Assembly: GCA_964470555.1 (NCBI GenBank)
Contig: CAYYDG010000033.1
Coordinates: 15,433-79,432, forward strand
Origin: RBC074 sp964470555
Lineage (GTDB): Bacteria > Acidobacteriota > Blastocatellia > RBC074
DNA: 64,000 nucleotides
Reading direction: 5' to 3'
Under the pieces are notes generated by a model. It did not search any database and had not been told where the DNA came from. It saw nothing but the letters and a program-made list of their open reading frames with translations. The position numbers and the translations under genes are program-made. Shown here piece after piece: positions 17,404-24,582 of this stretch (positions within the stretch are counted from its first letter, which is position 1; every line of letters begins with the position of its first letter).

Positions 17404-18237
17404 ATGAATGCCGGAAAGGTTTACCTGGTCGGCGCCGGGCCGGGCGATCCGGGCTTGCTGACGATCAAGGCGCGCGATTTGTTGGAACTGGCCGAATGCG
17501 TTGTGTACGACGCCCTGGTCAATCCTGACATTCTGCGCTTTGCCAACTCAGGCGCGGAATTGATCGGCGTAGGCAAACGTTGCGGCCAGTTGAGCTGGTC
17601 GCAGCGCGAAATCAACAGCCTGCTGGTTGAAAAAGCTCAGAAGCACGCGGTCGTCGTTCGGTTGAAAGGCGGCGATCCGTTCGTGTTCGGTCGCGGCGGC
17701 GAAGAAGCGCTGACGCTGGCAGAAGCCGGAATTGACTGGGAAGTCGTGCCGGGCGTAACTGCCGGTTCGTCGGTGGCGGCTTACGCGGGCATCCCTGTCA
17801 CGCATCGCGGCCTGAGCAGTTCCGTGACCTTTGTCACCGGCCACGAAGACCTGACCAAACCTGAATCATCTTTGCGCTGGCAACATCTGGCCAAAGGCGT
17901 GGACACTTTGGTGTTGTTCATGGGCTTGTCGAAGCTCGGCGAAATCGCCGAACAGTTGATTGCCAACGGACGCGCGGCCACCACGCCTGTTGCCGTGATC
18001 GGTTCTGGCACGTTGGCCAATCAACACAGCGTCGTCGGTGCGCTGAACGAAATTGCCGAACTCGCTCGCCAGGAACAGATCAAAGCTCCGGCTTTGATTG
18101 TCATCGGCGAAGTCGTGCGGCTGCGCGAGCAGCTTAATGAATTGCGGATTGCGGATTTCGGATTGCGGAATATGAATGCCGCTTTATCGAAGCCGTTTTC
18201 TGAGCCGTTGCAATCGGCCAGGCGAAACGCCGCTTAA
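17404..18237 (+). CDS. cobA: Uroporphyrinogen-III C-methyltransferase (SUMT)
   Basis: This 277-residue SAM-dependent methyltransferase begins MNAGKVYLVGAGPGDPGLLT, the signature of SUMT. It contains KRCGQLSWSQREINSLLV, VVRLKGGDPFVFGRGGEEAL, VPGVTAGSSVAAYAGIPVTH and LVLFMGLSKL. It makes precorrin-2 from uroporphyrinogen III, the first step to siroheme. The ATG immediately follows the cysC stop. The C-terminus (about residues 241-277) is unusual: after LREQLNE it runs through bases 18140-18165, which form one arm of a dispersed genomic repeat. The last ~35 residues are therefore probably not part of the conserved fold. Confidence 0.93.
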   Translation: MNAGKVYLVGAGPGDPGLLTIKARDLLELAECVVYDALVNPDILRFANSGAELIGVGKRCGQLSWSQREINSLLVEKAQKHAVVVRLKGGDPFVFGRGGEEALTLAEAGIDWEVVPGVTAGSSVAAYAGIPVTHRGLSSSVTFVTGHEDLTKPESSLRWQHLAKGVDTLVLFMGLSKLGEIAEQLIANGRAATTPVAVIGSGTLANQHSVVGALNEIAELARQEQIKAPALIVIGEVVRLREQLNELRIADFGLRNMNAALSKPFSEPLQSARRNAA

Positions 18238-18268
18238 ATCCGCAATCCGAAATCCACAATCCGAAATC
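18140..18268. repeat. GCGGATTGCGGATT-type inverted repeat in and after cobA
   Basis: The left arm (18140-18167, GCGGATTGCGGATTTCGGAT) lies within the cobA coding region. The right arm (18236-18268, ATCCGCAATCCGAAATCCAC) lies between cobA and the next gene. The arms are imperfect complements. A related cluster (GATTGCGGATTGCGGATTGA) occurs at 43480-43545. It is a dispersed repeat family, and here one arm has been absorbed into a coding sequence. Confidence 0.7.
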
Positions 18269-18273
18269 AAATC

Positions 18274-18936
18274 ATGCGTTATTACCCGATCAATCTGGAT
18301 CTGGCTGGGCGAAGTGTACTCGTCGTCGGCGGCGGCGTGATTGCCGAAGGCAAAGCGCGACAACTGGTGGAAGCAGGCGCGCGCGTGCGGATCGTCAGCC
18401 CTGCGTTGACTGATCCCCTGAGCGAACTGGCGAACGCCGGAACGCTGGCTTGGCGACGAGGCGTCTTCGCCGAAAGCGACCTGGACGGCGTCTGGCTGGT
18501 CATCAGCGCAACGGACGATCAGACGGTCAACGAAACCGTTGCGCAAGCGGCTGCCCGACGAAATTTGTTGTGCAACGTCGTGGATCAACCGGCGCTGTGC
18601 AACTTCATCACTCCGGCGCTGGTCACGCGCGGGCGTTTGCAAATCAGCGTTTCGACCGGAGGCGGCAGCCCTTCGGTCGCGCAACGCGTGAAGCGCGAAA
18701 TCGCGGAACTGATCGGCGACGAATACAGCGAACTGGTGGAACTCGCCGCCGAATTACGCGCCGAAGCCAAACCCCTGCTTCCCGACTTCGAACAGCGGCG
18801 AACGCTGCTGCACAATTTTGCCGAATCCGAAGCGATTGAGTTGCTACGCGCGGGCAAACGCGACGAAGCGCGACAATTGGCCTTTCATCTGCTGCACACG
18901 ACGGTTCAAACCGAAACCAACCGAGAACAATCATGA
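18274..18936 (+). CDS. Precorrin-2 dehydrogenase / sirohydrochlorin ferrochelatase (Met8-type)
   Basis: This 220-residue protein begins MRYYPINLDLAGRSVLVVGG with an NAD-binding GGGVIAEGKARQLVEAGARV Rossmann motif. It continues with LVISATDDQTVNETVAQAA, LLCNVVDQPALCNFITPALV and the signature ISVSTGGGSPSVAQRVKREI. This is the Met8p/CysG N-terminal family that oxidises precorrin-2 and inserts iron to give siroheme. The preceding SUMT supplies the substrate. In enterobacteria the two are fused as CysG, and here they are separate adjacent genes. The stop overlaps the next ATG by four bases. Confidence 0.93.
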   Translation: MRYYPINLDLAGRSVLVVGGGVIAEGKARQLVEAGARVRIVSPALTDPLSELANAGTLAWRRGVFAESDLDGVWLVISATDDQTVNETVAQAAARRNLLCNVVDQPALCNFITPALVTRGRLQISVSTGGGSPSVAQRVKREIAELIGDEYSELVELAAELRAEAKPLLPDFEQRRTLLHNFAESEAIELLRAGKRDEARQLAFHLLHTTVQTETNREQS

Positions 18937-19637
18937 CAACAACACAGATTCCCGTTGAAGAAACCGAGTTCAATCTGCTCGCCGATCATTTTGAAACGCG
19001 CCGCATCGAAGAAGTGTTGGAATGGTCGGCGGCGCGGTATTCGCCCAAGCTGGTGATGACCTCCAATTTCGGAGTGGAAGGCGTCGTGCTGTTGGATCAT
19101 CTGATGCGCGTTGCGCCGGAAACACCCGTCATTTATCTGAACACGGGTTTTCAATTTCACGAAACCGACGAAGTCAAAGAACGATTGCGCGACCGATACA
19201 AGTTCCAGTTGATCGAAGCCCGCTCGGTGTTGACCGTCGAAGAGCAGTCCCGGATTTACGGCGAACGGTTGTATGAAACCAATTCCGATCTGTGTTGCCG
19301 CATTCGCAAGGTCGAACCGTTGCAACGCGCGCTGGCTGGGTTTGACGGCTGGCTGGCGGCCTTGCGCCGCGATCAATCGCCGACACGCGCCGCCATCAAA
19401 ATCGTCGAATGGAACGAACGCCACCAAACGGCCAAGATTCATCCGCTGGCCAAATGGACGCGGTCGGATGTGTGGAGTTACATCGTCAAAAACAACCTGC
19501 CTTACAACCGGCTTTATGACGACGGATACACCAGCATTGGCTGCCATCCATGCACTCGCCGGGTCAACGCAGGCCAACACGAACGCAGCGGACGCTGGGA
19601 CGGCAATCGCAAACAGGAATGCGGAATTCACGTCTGA
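18933..19637 (+). CDS. cysH: Fe-S phosphoadenylyl/adenylyl-sulfate reductase
   Basis: This 234-residue enzyme is of the PAPS/APS reductase family. It has LVMTSNFGVEGVVLLDHLMR (nucleotide-binding loop), VIYLNTGFQFHETDEVKERL, SDLCCRIRKVEPL, YTSIGCHPCTR and the C-terminal ECGIHV. The pairs C121-C122 and C204-C207 ligate a [4Fe-4S] cluster, which marks the branch that can use APS directly. C230 in ECGIH is the catalytic cysteine. It yields sulfite for a siroheme sulfite reductase not found here. The ATG overlaps the previous stop (ATGA). With APS kinase in the same operon, the substrate in vivo could be APS or PAPS. Confidence 0.94.
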   Translation: MTTTQIPVEETEFNLLADHFETRRIEEVLEWSAARYSPKLVMTSNFGVEGVVLLDHLMRVAPETPVIYLNTGFQFHETDEVKERLRDRYKFQLIEARSVLTVEEQSRIYGERLYETNSDLCCRIRKVEPLQRALAGFDGWLAALRRDQSPTRAAIKIVEWNERHQTAKIHPLAKWTRSDVWSYIVKNNLPYNRLYDDGYTSIGCHPCTRRVNAGQHERSGRWDGNRKQECGIHV

Positions 19638-20021
19638 AACGGCGATGTTTCTCACGGTTTCGACGCTCGATTGTCAGATTGACTTTCGGCTGACCGGACG
19701 TGTATAACGCGCCCGTTATATCGGTTCACAAACAACAAATCAGTCCCGAAATTGAATAACGATAATTGACCTGTGCGAACGGGTCGAACTTGCGCTTAAC
19801 GTAGCAACGCTGGCTGGGAAAAAGAATTCTTGAATGCTTGCATAATCCGGGGCTGAATTGCGTTTTGGCCCTTACCGCTGAACTTTCCCTCGCCAGTTCG
19901 TATTCTTCCTGTAATTGTTTCGCCCAAGCCTCCCGGATAGTCGGGTAAAAAGGCAGACTCACACATCTCGTTTCCCTGGCATTTGATTGATTGATTTCTG
20001 GGGTTGAAGTGTCTCGTAAAG
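19638..20021. promoter_or_regulatory. 384-base gap with a palindromic putative operator
   Basis: The gap separates cysH from the sulfate transporter genes. At 19703-19720 lies a perfect palindrome TATAACG-CGCC-CGTTATA with 7-base half-sites, a typical size for a dimeric repressor or activator site. The remainder has no convincing gene. A minus-strand reading frame covers much of it but matches no family I recognise. The transporter transcript probably starts here. Nothing else could be assigned. Confidence 0.4.
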
Positions 20022-21053
20022 ATGTTTTATGTGAAAACAAATTGGCGAGCGGTGGAATTGCTGTCTGCCGGGTTGGCGCTGTCGTTGCTGTTTGCAATTT
20101 CGGCTTGTCGGCGCAAATCGGCGGAACAGGAAAACACGACGATTACCGTATACGGATTCAGCGTCGCCAAAGAACCGTTGCTCAATGAAATCTTCCCTGC
20201 TTTCGTAACGGAATGGCACGACAAAACCGGCCAGCAAATTTCGTTCGAATCGTCGTTTGCCGGTTCGGAAATCGTCACCAACCAGATCATCAACGGCGTG
20301 GACGCCGATGTGGCGATTCTGGCCATCGAACGCAACGCCGAACGATTGCTGCGCCCCGATGTGACCCGCAGCGATTGGCGCAAACTGCCATATCGCGGCA
20401 TTGTCAACCAGACGCCGATGGTCATCGTCACGCGCCAGGGAAACCCGAAACGCATACGCGATTTCAACGACCTGGGAAAACCGGGCGTCCAGGTGATTTT
20501 GTGCGATCCGACTTCTTCCGGCGCAGGCAATTGGGCGCTGGTGGCGCTGTACGGATCGGAACTGCTCAAGACAGAAGAGCAAACCGGCAAACGCGATTCT
20601 GTGGCTGCGCAGAATTTACTGAAACGAATTGCCAAAAACATTCGCGCCACGCCGGAATCGGCGCGCGCCGCGCGTGCGTTGTTTGAACATAACGAAGGCG
20701 ACGCCCTGATCACTTACGAACTGGAAGCGTTGCAGATGAAAGATAAAGGCCAGCAGATAAACATCGTCATGCCCCGTTCCACAGTCATGTGCGAACACCC
20801 TGTGGTCATCGTTGACCACTTGATGAGTCCTGCGCGGTATGCGCTGGTCGAATTGTTCGTTCGCAGTTTGTGGGAACGCCCAGCGCAAGAAGCCTGGACG
20901 CGAGCGCGGTTTCGTTCGGTGATTGATGACTTGAACGATGGCTTTCAGAAAGTCGAACATCCGTTCAAGGTCGCCGATCTCGGCGGCTGGCAAAAAATCA
21001 CAGACGAAGTCATCAACGGCGCGTGGAAAGAAGCGACGCACGTCAGTCGCTGA
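20022..21053 (+). CDS. Sulfate ABC transporter substrate-binding lipoprotein
   Basis: ATG 20022 gives a 343-residue protein with a lipoprotein signal ending in the lipobox AISAC. An upstream TTG at 20004 is also in frame but less likely. The mature part follows the sulfate-binding Sbp/CysP pattern: ITVYGFSVAKEPLLNEIFPA, SFAGSEIVTNQIINGVDADV, VIVTRQGNPKRIRDFNDLGK, PTSSGAGNWALVALYG and GDALITYELEAL. It binds sulfate or thiosulfate outside the membrane and hands it to the permease 14 bases downstream. Homologues for other oxyanions exist, and sulfate is favoured by the neighbours. Confidence 0.87.
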   Translation: MFYVKTNWRAVELLSAGLALSLLFAISACRRKSAEQENTTITVYGFSVAKEPLLNEIFPAFVTEWHDKTGQQISFESSFAGSEIVTNQIINGVDADVAILAIERNAERLLRPDVTRSDWRKLPYRGIVNQTPMVIVTRQGNPKRIRDFNDLGKPGVQVILCDPTSSGAGNWALVALYGSELLKTEEQTGKRDSVAAQNLLKRIAKNIRATPESARAARALFEHNEGDALITYELEALQMKDKGQQINIVMPRSTVMCEHPVVIVDHLMSPARYALVELFVRSLWERPAQEAWTRARFRSVIDDLNDGFQKVEHPFKVADLGGWQKITDEVINGAWKEATHVSR

Positions 21054-21067
21054 CACTGTTTCAAAGC

Positions 21068-21901
21068 ATGAGCGCTACGATTCAAAACAAACCATTTTCC
21101 GGCCAGCCCGCCGACATCGTTCGTCCGTTCGGCATAGGTTTCGTCGTGCTGGCAATGATGCCGCTGGTGATTTTGCCGATGGCTTCGATCTTTTATTACG
21201 GCTTCAACAAAGGACCGCTTCATTTTTGGGAAGCGGTCAAAGCTCCGGCGGCGATTTATTCGCTGCAACTGAGTTTGATGACCAGCAGTGTCGCCACCTT
21301 GTGCAACGTCGTGTTTGGCATCATCGCCGCTTATGTGATGTACAAATACAGTTTCAAGGGCAGTTCGGCATTGATGATTGTCATCAGCTTGCCGACGGCG
21401 ATTCCGACGGCGGTGGCGGGCGTGGCGTTGTTGCTGGTGTGGGGACGCAGCGGCGTGTTCGGTTCGCTGCTGGAATACACCGATTACCAGGTGATGTTCA
21501 CCACGGCAGCGATCATTCTGGCCAATATCTTTGTCACGTTTCCGCTGGCGTTCGGCGTCATCAAACCGGCGCTGGACAATCTGGATCCGAGTTACGAAGC
21601 CGCCGCCGAAACCATGGGAGCGACGCGCTGGCAGACGTTTCGATACGTCGTCTTGCCGAGTTTGCGCGGAGCAATCATTACCGGAGCCTTGCTGACCTTT
21701 GCGCGCTCTATCGGCGAATTCGGTTCGACGATCATGGTCAGCGGCAACAAAGCCAAAACGATGACCGCTCCGCTGTACATTTACGCGAAATTCAACGAAG
21801 CGGAAGTCGAAGCTGCAACCGCCATCGCCGCCGTGTTGGCGGTGATCTCTTTCATAGTCTTTTCGCTGATCCTGTTCACGCGAAACCGACTGGAAAAGTG
21901 A
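21068..21901 (+). CDS. Sulfate ABC transporter permease (CysT/CysW type)
   Basis: ATG 21068 gives 277 residues with six transmembrane segments, for example LAMMPLVILPMASIFYYGF, ALMIVISLPTAIPTAVAGVA and AATAIAAVLAVISFIVFSL. The ABC coupling loop is EAAAETMGATRWQTFRYVVL, followed by FARSIGEFGSTIMVSGNKAK, the pattern of sulfate permeases CysT and CysW. Classic systems have both; only one permease is encoded between binding protein and ATPase, so this one may work as a homodimer. The stop is eight bases before the ATPase start. Confidence 0.88.
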   Translation: MSATIQNKPFSGQPADIVRPFGIGFVVLAMMPLVILPMASIFYYGFNKGPLHFWEAVKAPAAIYSLQLSLMTSSVATLCNVVFGIIAAYVMYKYSFKGSSALMIVISLPTAIPTAVAGVALLLVWGRSGVFGSLLEYTDYQVMFTTAAIILANIFVTFPLAFGVIKPALDNLDPSYEAAAETMGATRWQTFRYVVLPSLRGAIITGALLTFARSIGEFGSTIMVSGNKAKTMTAPLYIYAKFNEAEVEAATAIAAVLAVISFIVFSLILFTRNRLEK

Positions 21902-21909
21902 GGTATGCG

Positions 21910-23106
21910 ATGATGGCACAAGCGATGCTGAATCATTTGTATGACACAGACACGTACGTCGAACCGACGACGCAAAAACCAAATGCGCTGGTGGTCAACG
22001 GTTTGAGCAAACAGTTCGGCTCGGAACGCGTGCTGAACGAAATCAGTTTTTCGATTGCCGAAGGCGAAAGCCTGGTGTTGCTGGGACCGTCGGGCAGCGG
22101 CAAAAGCACTACGTTACGATTGATTGCCGGATTGGAAACGCCCGACGAAGGCGAAATCGTGCTGCACGGTCAGCACGTCGAACGGTTGCGTGCGCGTGAA
22201 CGCAACATCGGCGTCATCTTTCAGAACTACGCGCTGTTTCCGCGCATGTCCGTCGCCGACAATATCGCTTTCGGTTTGAAAATCCGCGGCGTAAAGCGCA
22301 AATCACGCGAGGCCAAAGTCGAAGAATTGCTGGCGATGATCGGCCTGGCCGAACACCGCGACAAATACCCCTGGCAAATTTCCGGCGGCCAGCAACAGCG
22401 CGTCGCCATCGCCCGCGCGCTGGCCTACAAACCCGAATTGCTGTTGTTCGACGAATCGTTCAGCGCGCTCGATCCGCAAACGCGCACAGGCCTGCGCCGC
22501 GAAATTCGCTTGTTACTGCAAAAACTGAAAATCCCCGCCCTGTTCATCACGCACGACCAAGAAGAAGCGATGGAACTCGGCGATCAGATTGCCATTTTGA
22601 ACAAAGGCCGTCTGGAACAGATCGGCACTCCGCGCGAGGTCTATGACAATCCGCAAACCGAATTCGCCGCCACTTTTTTGGGCGCGGCCAACGTCGTCGA
22701 AGTTTGCCGCAATGACGGCGTCGAATTGCTGGATTGCCGCCAATGCGAAGCTTTGCCCGCCAACGACTGGTCTTCGCCGGAACGCGTCAAGATTGTCTTT
22801 CGCCCCGAAGATGTCGTGCTCAGCAAAGCCACCAGCTTGCCCGAAGCCGAAAAACATCTGGGACACGGCGTAATTGTGGACGTCAGTTTTACCGGCGCGC
22901 TGGAAGTCGTTCGCGTCAAACTGCTCAGCCTGAATCAGTTTGGTTACCTGAACAGCGCCAATTGCCAGAATTTCGATCAACCATGCGATCTGATTATCAA
23001 AGTGCTTCGCACAAAATGGGACGCCCAACGCATGCCGCTGAAAACGTCTGACAAAGTCGGCGTTTGGCTGCGCGACCATAAGATTCTGGAAAATTATGAA
23101 CTCTAA
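21910..23106 (+). CDS. cysA: Sulfate ABC transporter ATP-binding protein
   Basis: ATG 21910 gives 398 residues; a longer in-frame opening upstream just runs out of frame through the permease gene. Walker A is GPSGSGKSTT, the Q-loop is FQNYALFPRMSVADNIAFGL, the signature is ISGGQQQRVAIARAL, and Walker B is LLLFDESFSALDPQTR with the H-loop ITHDQEEAMELGD. The C-terminal part holds a TOBE-like regulatory domain (VKIVFRPEDVVL, VIVDVSFTGALEVVRVKL), as in CysA. It energises sulfate uptake with the adjacent permease and binding protein. Its stop overlaps the next ATG. Confidence 0.92.
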   Translation: MMAQAMLNHLYDTDTYVEPTTQKPNALVVNGLSKQFGSERVLNEISFSIAEGESLVLLGPSGSGKSTTLRLIAGLETPDEGEIVLHGQHVERLRARERNIGVIFQNYALFPRMSVADNIAFGLKIRGVKRKSREAKVEELLAMIGLAEHRDKYPWQISGGQQQRVAIARALAYKPELLLFDESFSALDPQTRTGLRREIRLLLQKLKIPALFITHDQEEAMELGDQIAILNKGRLEQIGTPREVYDNPQTEFAATFLGAANVVEVCRNDGVELLDCRQCEALPANDWSSPERVKIVFRPEDVVLSKATSLPEAEKHLGHGVIVDVSFTGALEVVRVKLLSLNQFGYLNSANCQNFDQPCDLIIKVLRTKWDAQRMPLKTSDKVGVWLRDHKILENYEL

Positions 23107-23941
23107 AGAACGAACTGAAATTCACCTTGCCAACTCACCGCAGAGGCGCGGAGAACGCAGAGGAAGCGCAGAGAAATCAGCCAGAGCCTTTCTGAAGTCT
23201 CTGCGAAACCTCTGCGGAACTCTGCGCCTCTGCGGTGAAAAATGCTTCTGGCCTGTCTGTTTCCAAGCCATTCCTAAACTGCAAGCATGCTTATTTCTTG
23301 TTTTGCTACTTGGCGGCGCTCAAGCCCAAAGCCCCGCAGAGCCGCCGAAAGAAAACGGCAAATTTCGTCAGGCTGATCTGGTGGAACTCATCAAACTCGA
23401 TCCGACGATCAAACTCGACATTCGTTACGCCAGGAGCGACAACTTTCTGGGCAAACCCGTTTACACCGAAGCCCGCGCGTTTTTGCAGCGCCCAGCCGCC
23501 CAAGCGCTTGCCCGCATCAATCAACGGTTGCGAAAAAAAGGCTACGGATTGCTGGTGTTCGACGGTTATCGTCCGTGGGCTGTGACCAAACTGTTTTGGG
23601 ATTCAACGCCGGACGACAAGAAGAAATTCGTCGCCAATCCGGCGCAAGGCTCTCGGCACAATCGCGGTTGTGCAGTGGATTTGTCGCTGTTCGACCTGAA
23701 AACCGGCCAGGAAGTGCAAATGCCCAGCGGATACGACGAAATGACCGACCGCGCGTATCCGAATTACAAAGGCGGAACCGCTGAACAACGCCGTTTGCGC
23801 GATTTGTTGCGCGCCGAAATGGAAGCCGACGGCTTCAAGGTGTTTGACATTGAATGGTGGCATTTCGATTTCAACAACTGGCGCGAATATCCGATCCTCA
23901 ACATTCCTTTCGACCAGATCAAACCACTCGGTAAAGTTTAG
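23096..23941 (+). CDS. D-alanyl-D-alanine dipeptidase (VanX family)
   Basis: The frame opens at ATG 23096, overlapping the cysA stop, and encodes 281 residues. Residues 95-281 are a VanX-type metallopeptidase: DIRYARSDNFLGKPVYTEAR, GYGLLVFDGYRPW, the zinc motif SRHNRGCAVDLSLFD and the C-terminal catalytic EWWHFDFNNW. It would cleave D-Ala-D-Ala dipeptides in peptidoglycan turnover. Residues 14-50 are encoded by a genomic inverted repeat (23138-23241) and look artificial (QRRGERRGSAEK). A hydrophobic export-like segment follows (ACLFLVLLLGGAQAQ). No ATG lies closer to it in frame, so either the long start is used or a rare start codon near 23270 is. Confidence 0.85.
   Translation: MNSKERTEIHLANSPQRRGERRGSAEKSARAFLKSLRNLCGTLRLCGEKCFWPVCFQAIPKLQACLFLVLLLGGAQAQSPAEPPKENGKFRQADLVELIKLDPTIKLDIRYARSDNFLGKPVYTEARAFLQRPAAQALARINQRLRKKGYGLLVFDGYRPWAVTKLFWDSTPDDKKKFVANPAQGSRHNRGCAVDLSLFDLKTGQEVQMPSGYDEMTDRAYPNYKGGTAEQRRLRDLLRAEMEADGFKVFDIEWWHFDFNNWREYPILNIPFDQIKPLGKV
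23138..23241. repeat. GCAGAGGCGCGGAG-type inverted repeat inside a coding region
   Basis: The left arm CACCGCAGAGGCGCGGAGAA (from 23138, continuing to about 23175) and the right arm (about 23199-23240, ending TGCGCCTCTGCGGTGA) are long imperfect complements. This type of CAGAGGCGCAGAG repeat normally lies between genes. Here it is in frame with the vanX-like gene and adds about 37 residues. Confidence 0.75.
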
Positions 23942-23994
23942 AGTTCACGCTTCAGCGTGTGGAGACGGCCTGTCACATGCTGAAGCGTGAACTC
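23941..23994. repeat. 16-bp perfect inverted repeat after vanX
   Basis: GAGTTCACGCTTCAGC (23941-23956) and GCTGAAGCGTGAACTC (23979-23994) are perfect complements around a 22-base loop, starting at the stop codon of the dipeptidase. No T-run follows. It could stabilise the transcript end or be another copy of a dispersed palindrome. Confidence 0.65.
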
Positions 23995-24049
23995 TGAGCG
24001 GCCAACCATTCGATAGCGTTTTTCGCTCTGAGGCGGTTACAATCCGGCC

Positions 24050-24472
24050 ATGAGTAAACCAAGCAATCTGGAACTGAAGTACACAATTTTCTGCGAAGAC
24101 ATTCGCGTTGAAGCTTCGGGCAGCCTGAGTTTGATGGGCGTGTTCCATCAAATCGTCGTGCCGCAATTGCCTGTCGGCTTGATCAAATTCGCCGTGCTGA
24201 ATCACTGGGAAGGCGAAGGCCAGTTTGAAACCAAAGTCCGGATTCTGTCGCCTGACCGCGAAGCCATAGCCGTTTCGCAACCCAGCGCATTCGAAATCGC
24301 GCCGAACGGTTATTCCGACAACGTCACCGTTTTCATCAACACCACGTTTCAACAACCCGGCGATTACATCGTGCAAACGCTGATTAACAACTCGCTGTTT
24401 GCCGAAAGGACTCTGTCCGTTTTCCTGGTCAACCAACAACAGGAAATCACCCAAAGCGAACACGTAAACTGA
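24050..24472 (+). CDS. Conserved small protein of unknown function (DUF6941-like)
   Basis: This 140-residue soluble protein starts MSKPSNLELKYTIFCEDIRV, followed by EASGSLSLMGVFHQI and a beta-rich body ending QTLINNSLFAERTLSVFLV. The opening (IFCEDIRxE.xGKLSLxG) is shared by a widespread uncharacterised bacterial family that I believe is DUF6941. There is no signal peptide and no catalytic motif. It stands alone between two repeat clusters and upstream of transketolase. Confidence 0.65.
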   Translation: MSKPSNLELKYTIFCEDIRVEASGSLSLMGVFHQIVVPQLPVGLIKFAVLNHWEGEGQFETKVRILSPDREAIAVSQPSAFEIAPNGYSDNVTVFINTTFQQPGDYIVQTLINNSLFAERTLSVFLVNQQQEITQSEHVN

Positions 24473-24477
24473 TTCGT

Positions 24478-24558
24478 CCGACAAGCTGCCAGCTTGTCGT
24501 GGCGTGTTATCAAACAAATCGCCTGCCAACGAAACTTCGACAAGCTGGCAGCTCGTCG
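24478..24558. repeat. Two more GACAAG palindromes upstream of transketolase
   Basis: CCGACAAGCTG-CCAGCTTGTCG at 24478-24499 and CGACAAGCTGGCAGCTCGTCG at 24538-24558 are copies of the same palindrome found at 15938-16020. They fill the 110-base gap between the DUF6941-like gene and tkt. Confidence 0.75.
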
Positions 24559-24582
24559 AACTGATAAGCAAAAGAAAAGACA

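Noticed and set aside
19726..20097. Minus-strand open frame of 123 codons between cysH and the binding-protein gene
   Set aside because: It overlaps the start of the transporter gene, has no recognisable domain and no good ribosome site. A decayed gene fragment cannot be excluded.
20938..21909. Upstream extension of cysA
   Set aside because: The frame is open through the binding-protein and permease genes but in the wrong phase, and no ATPase sequence appears until ATG 21910.
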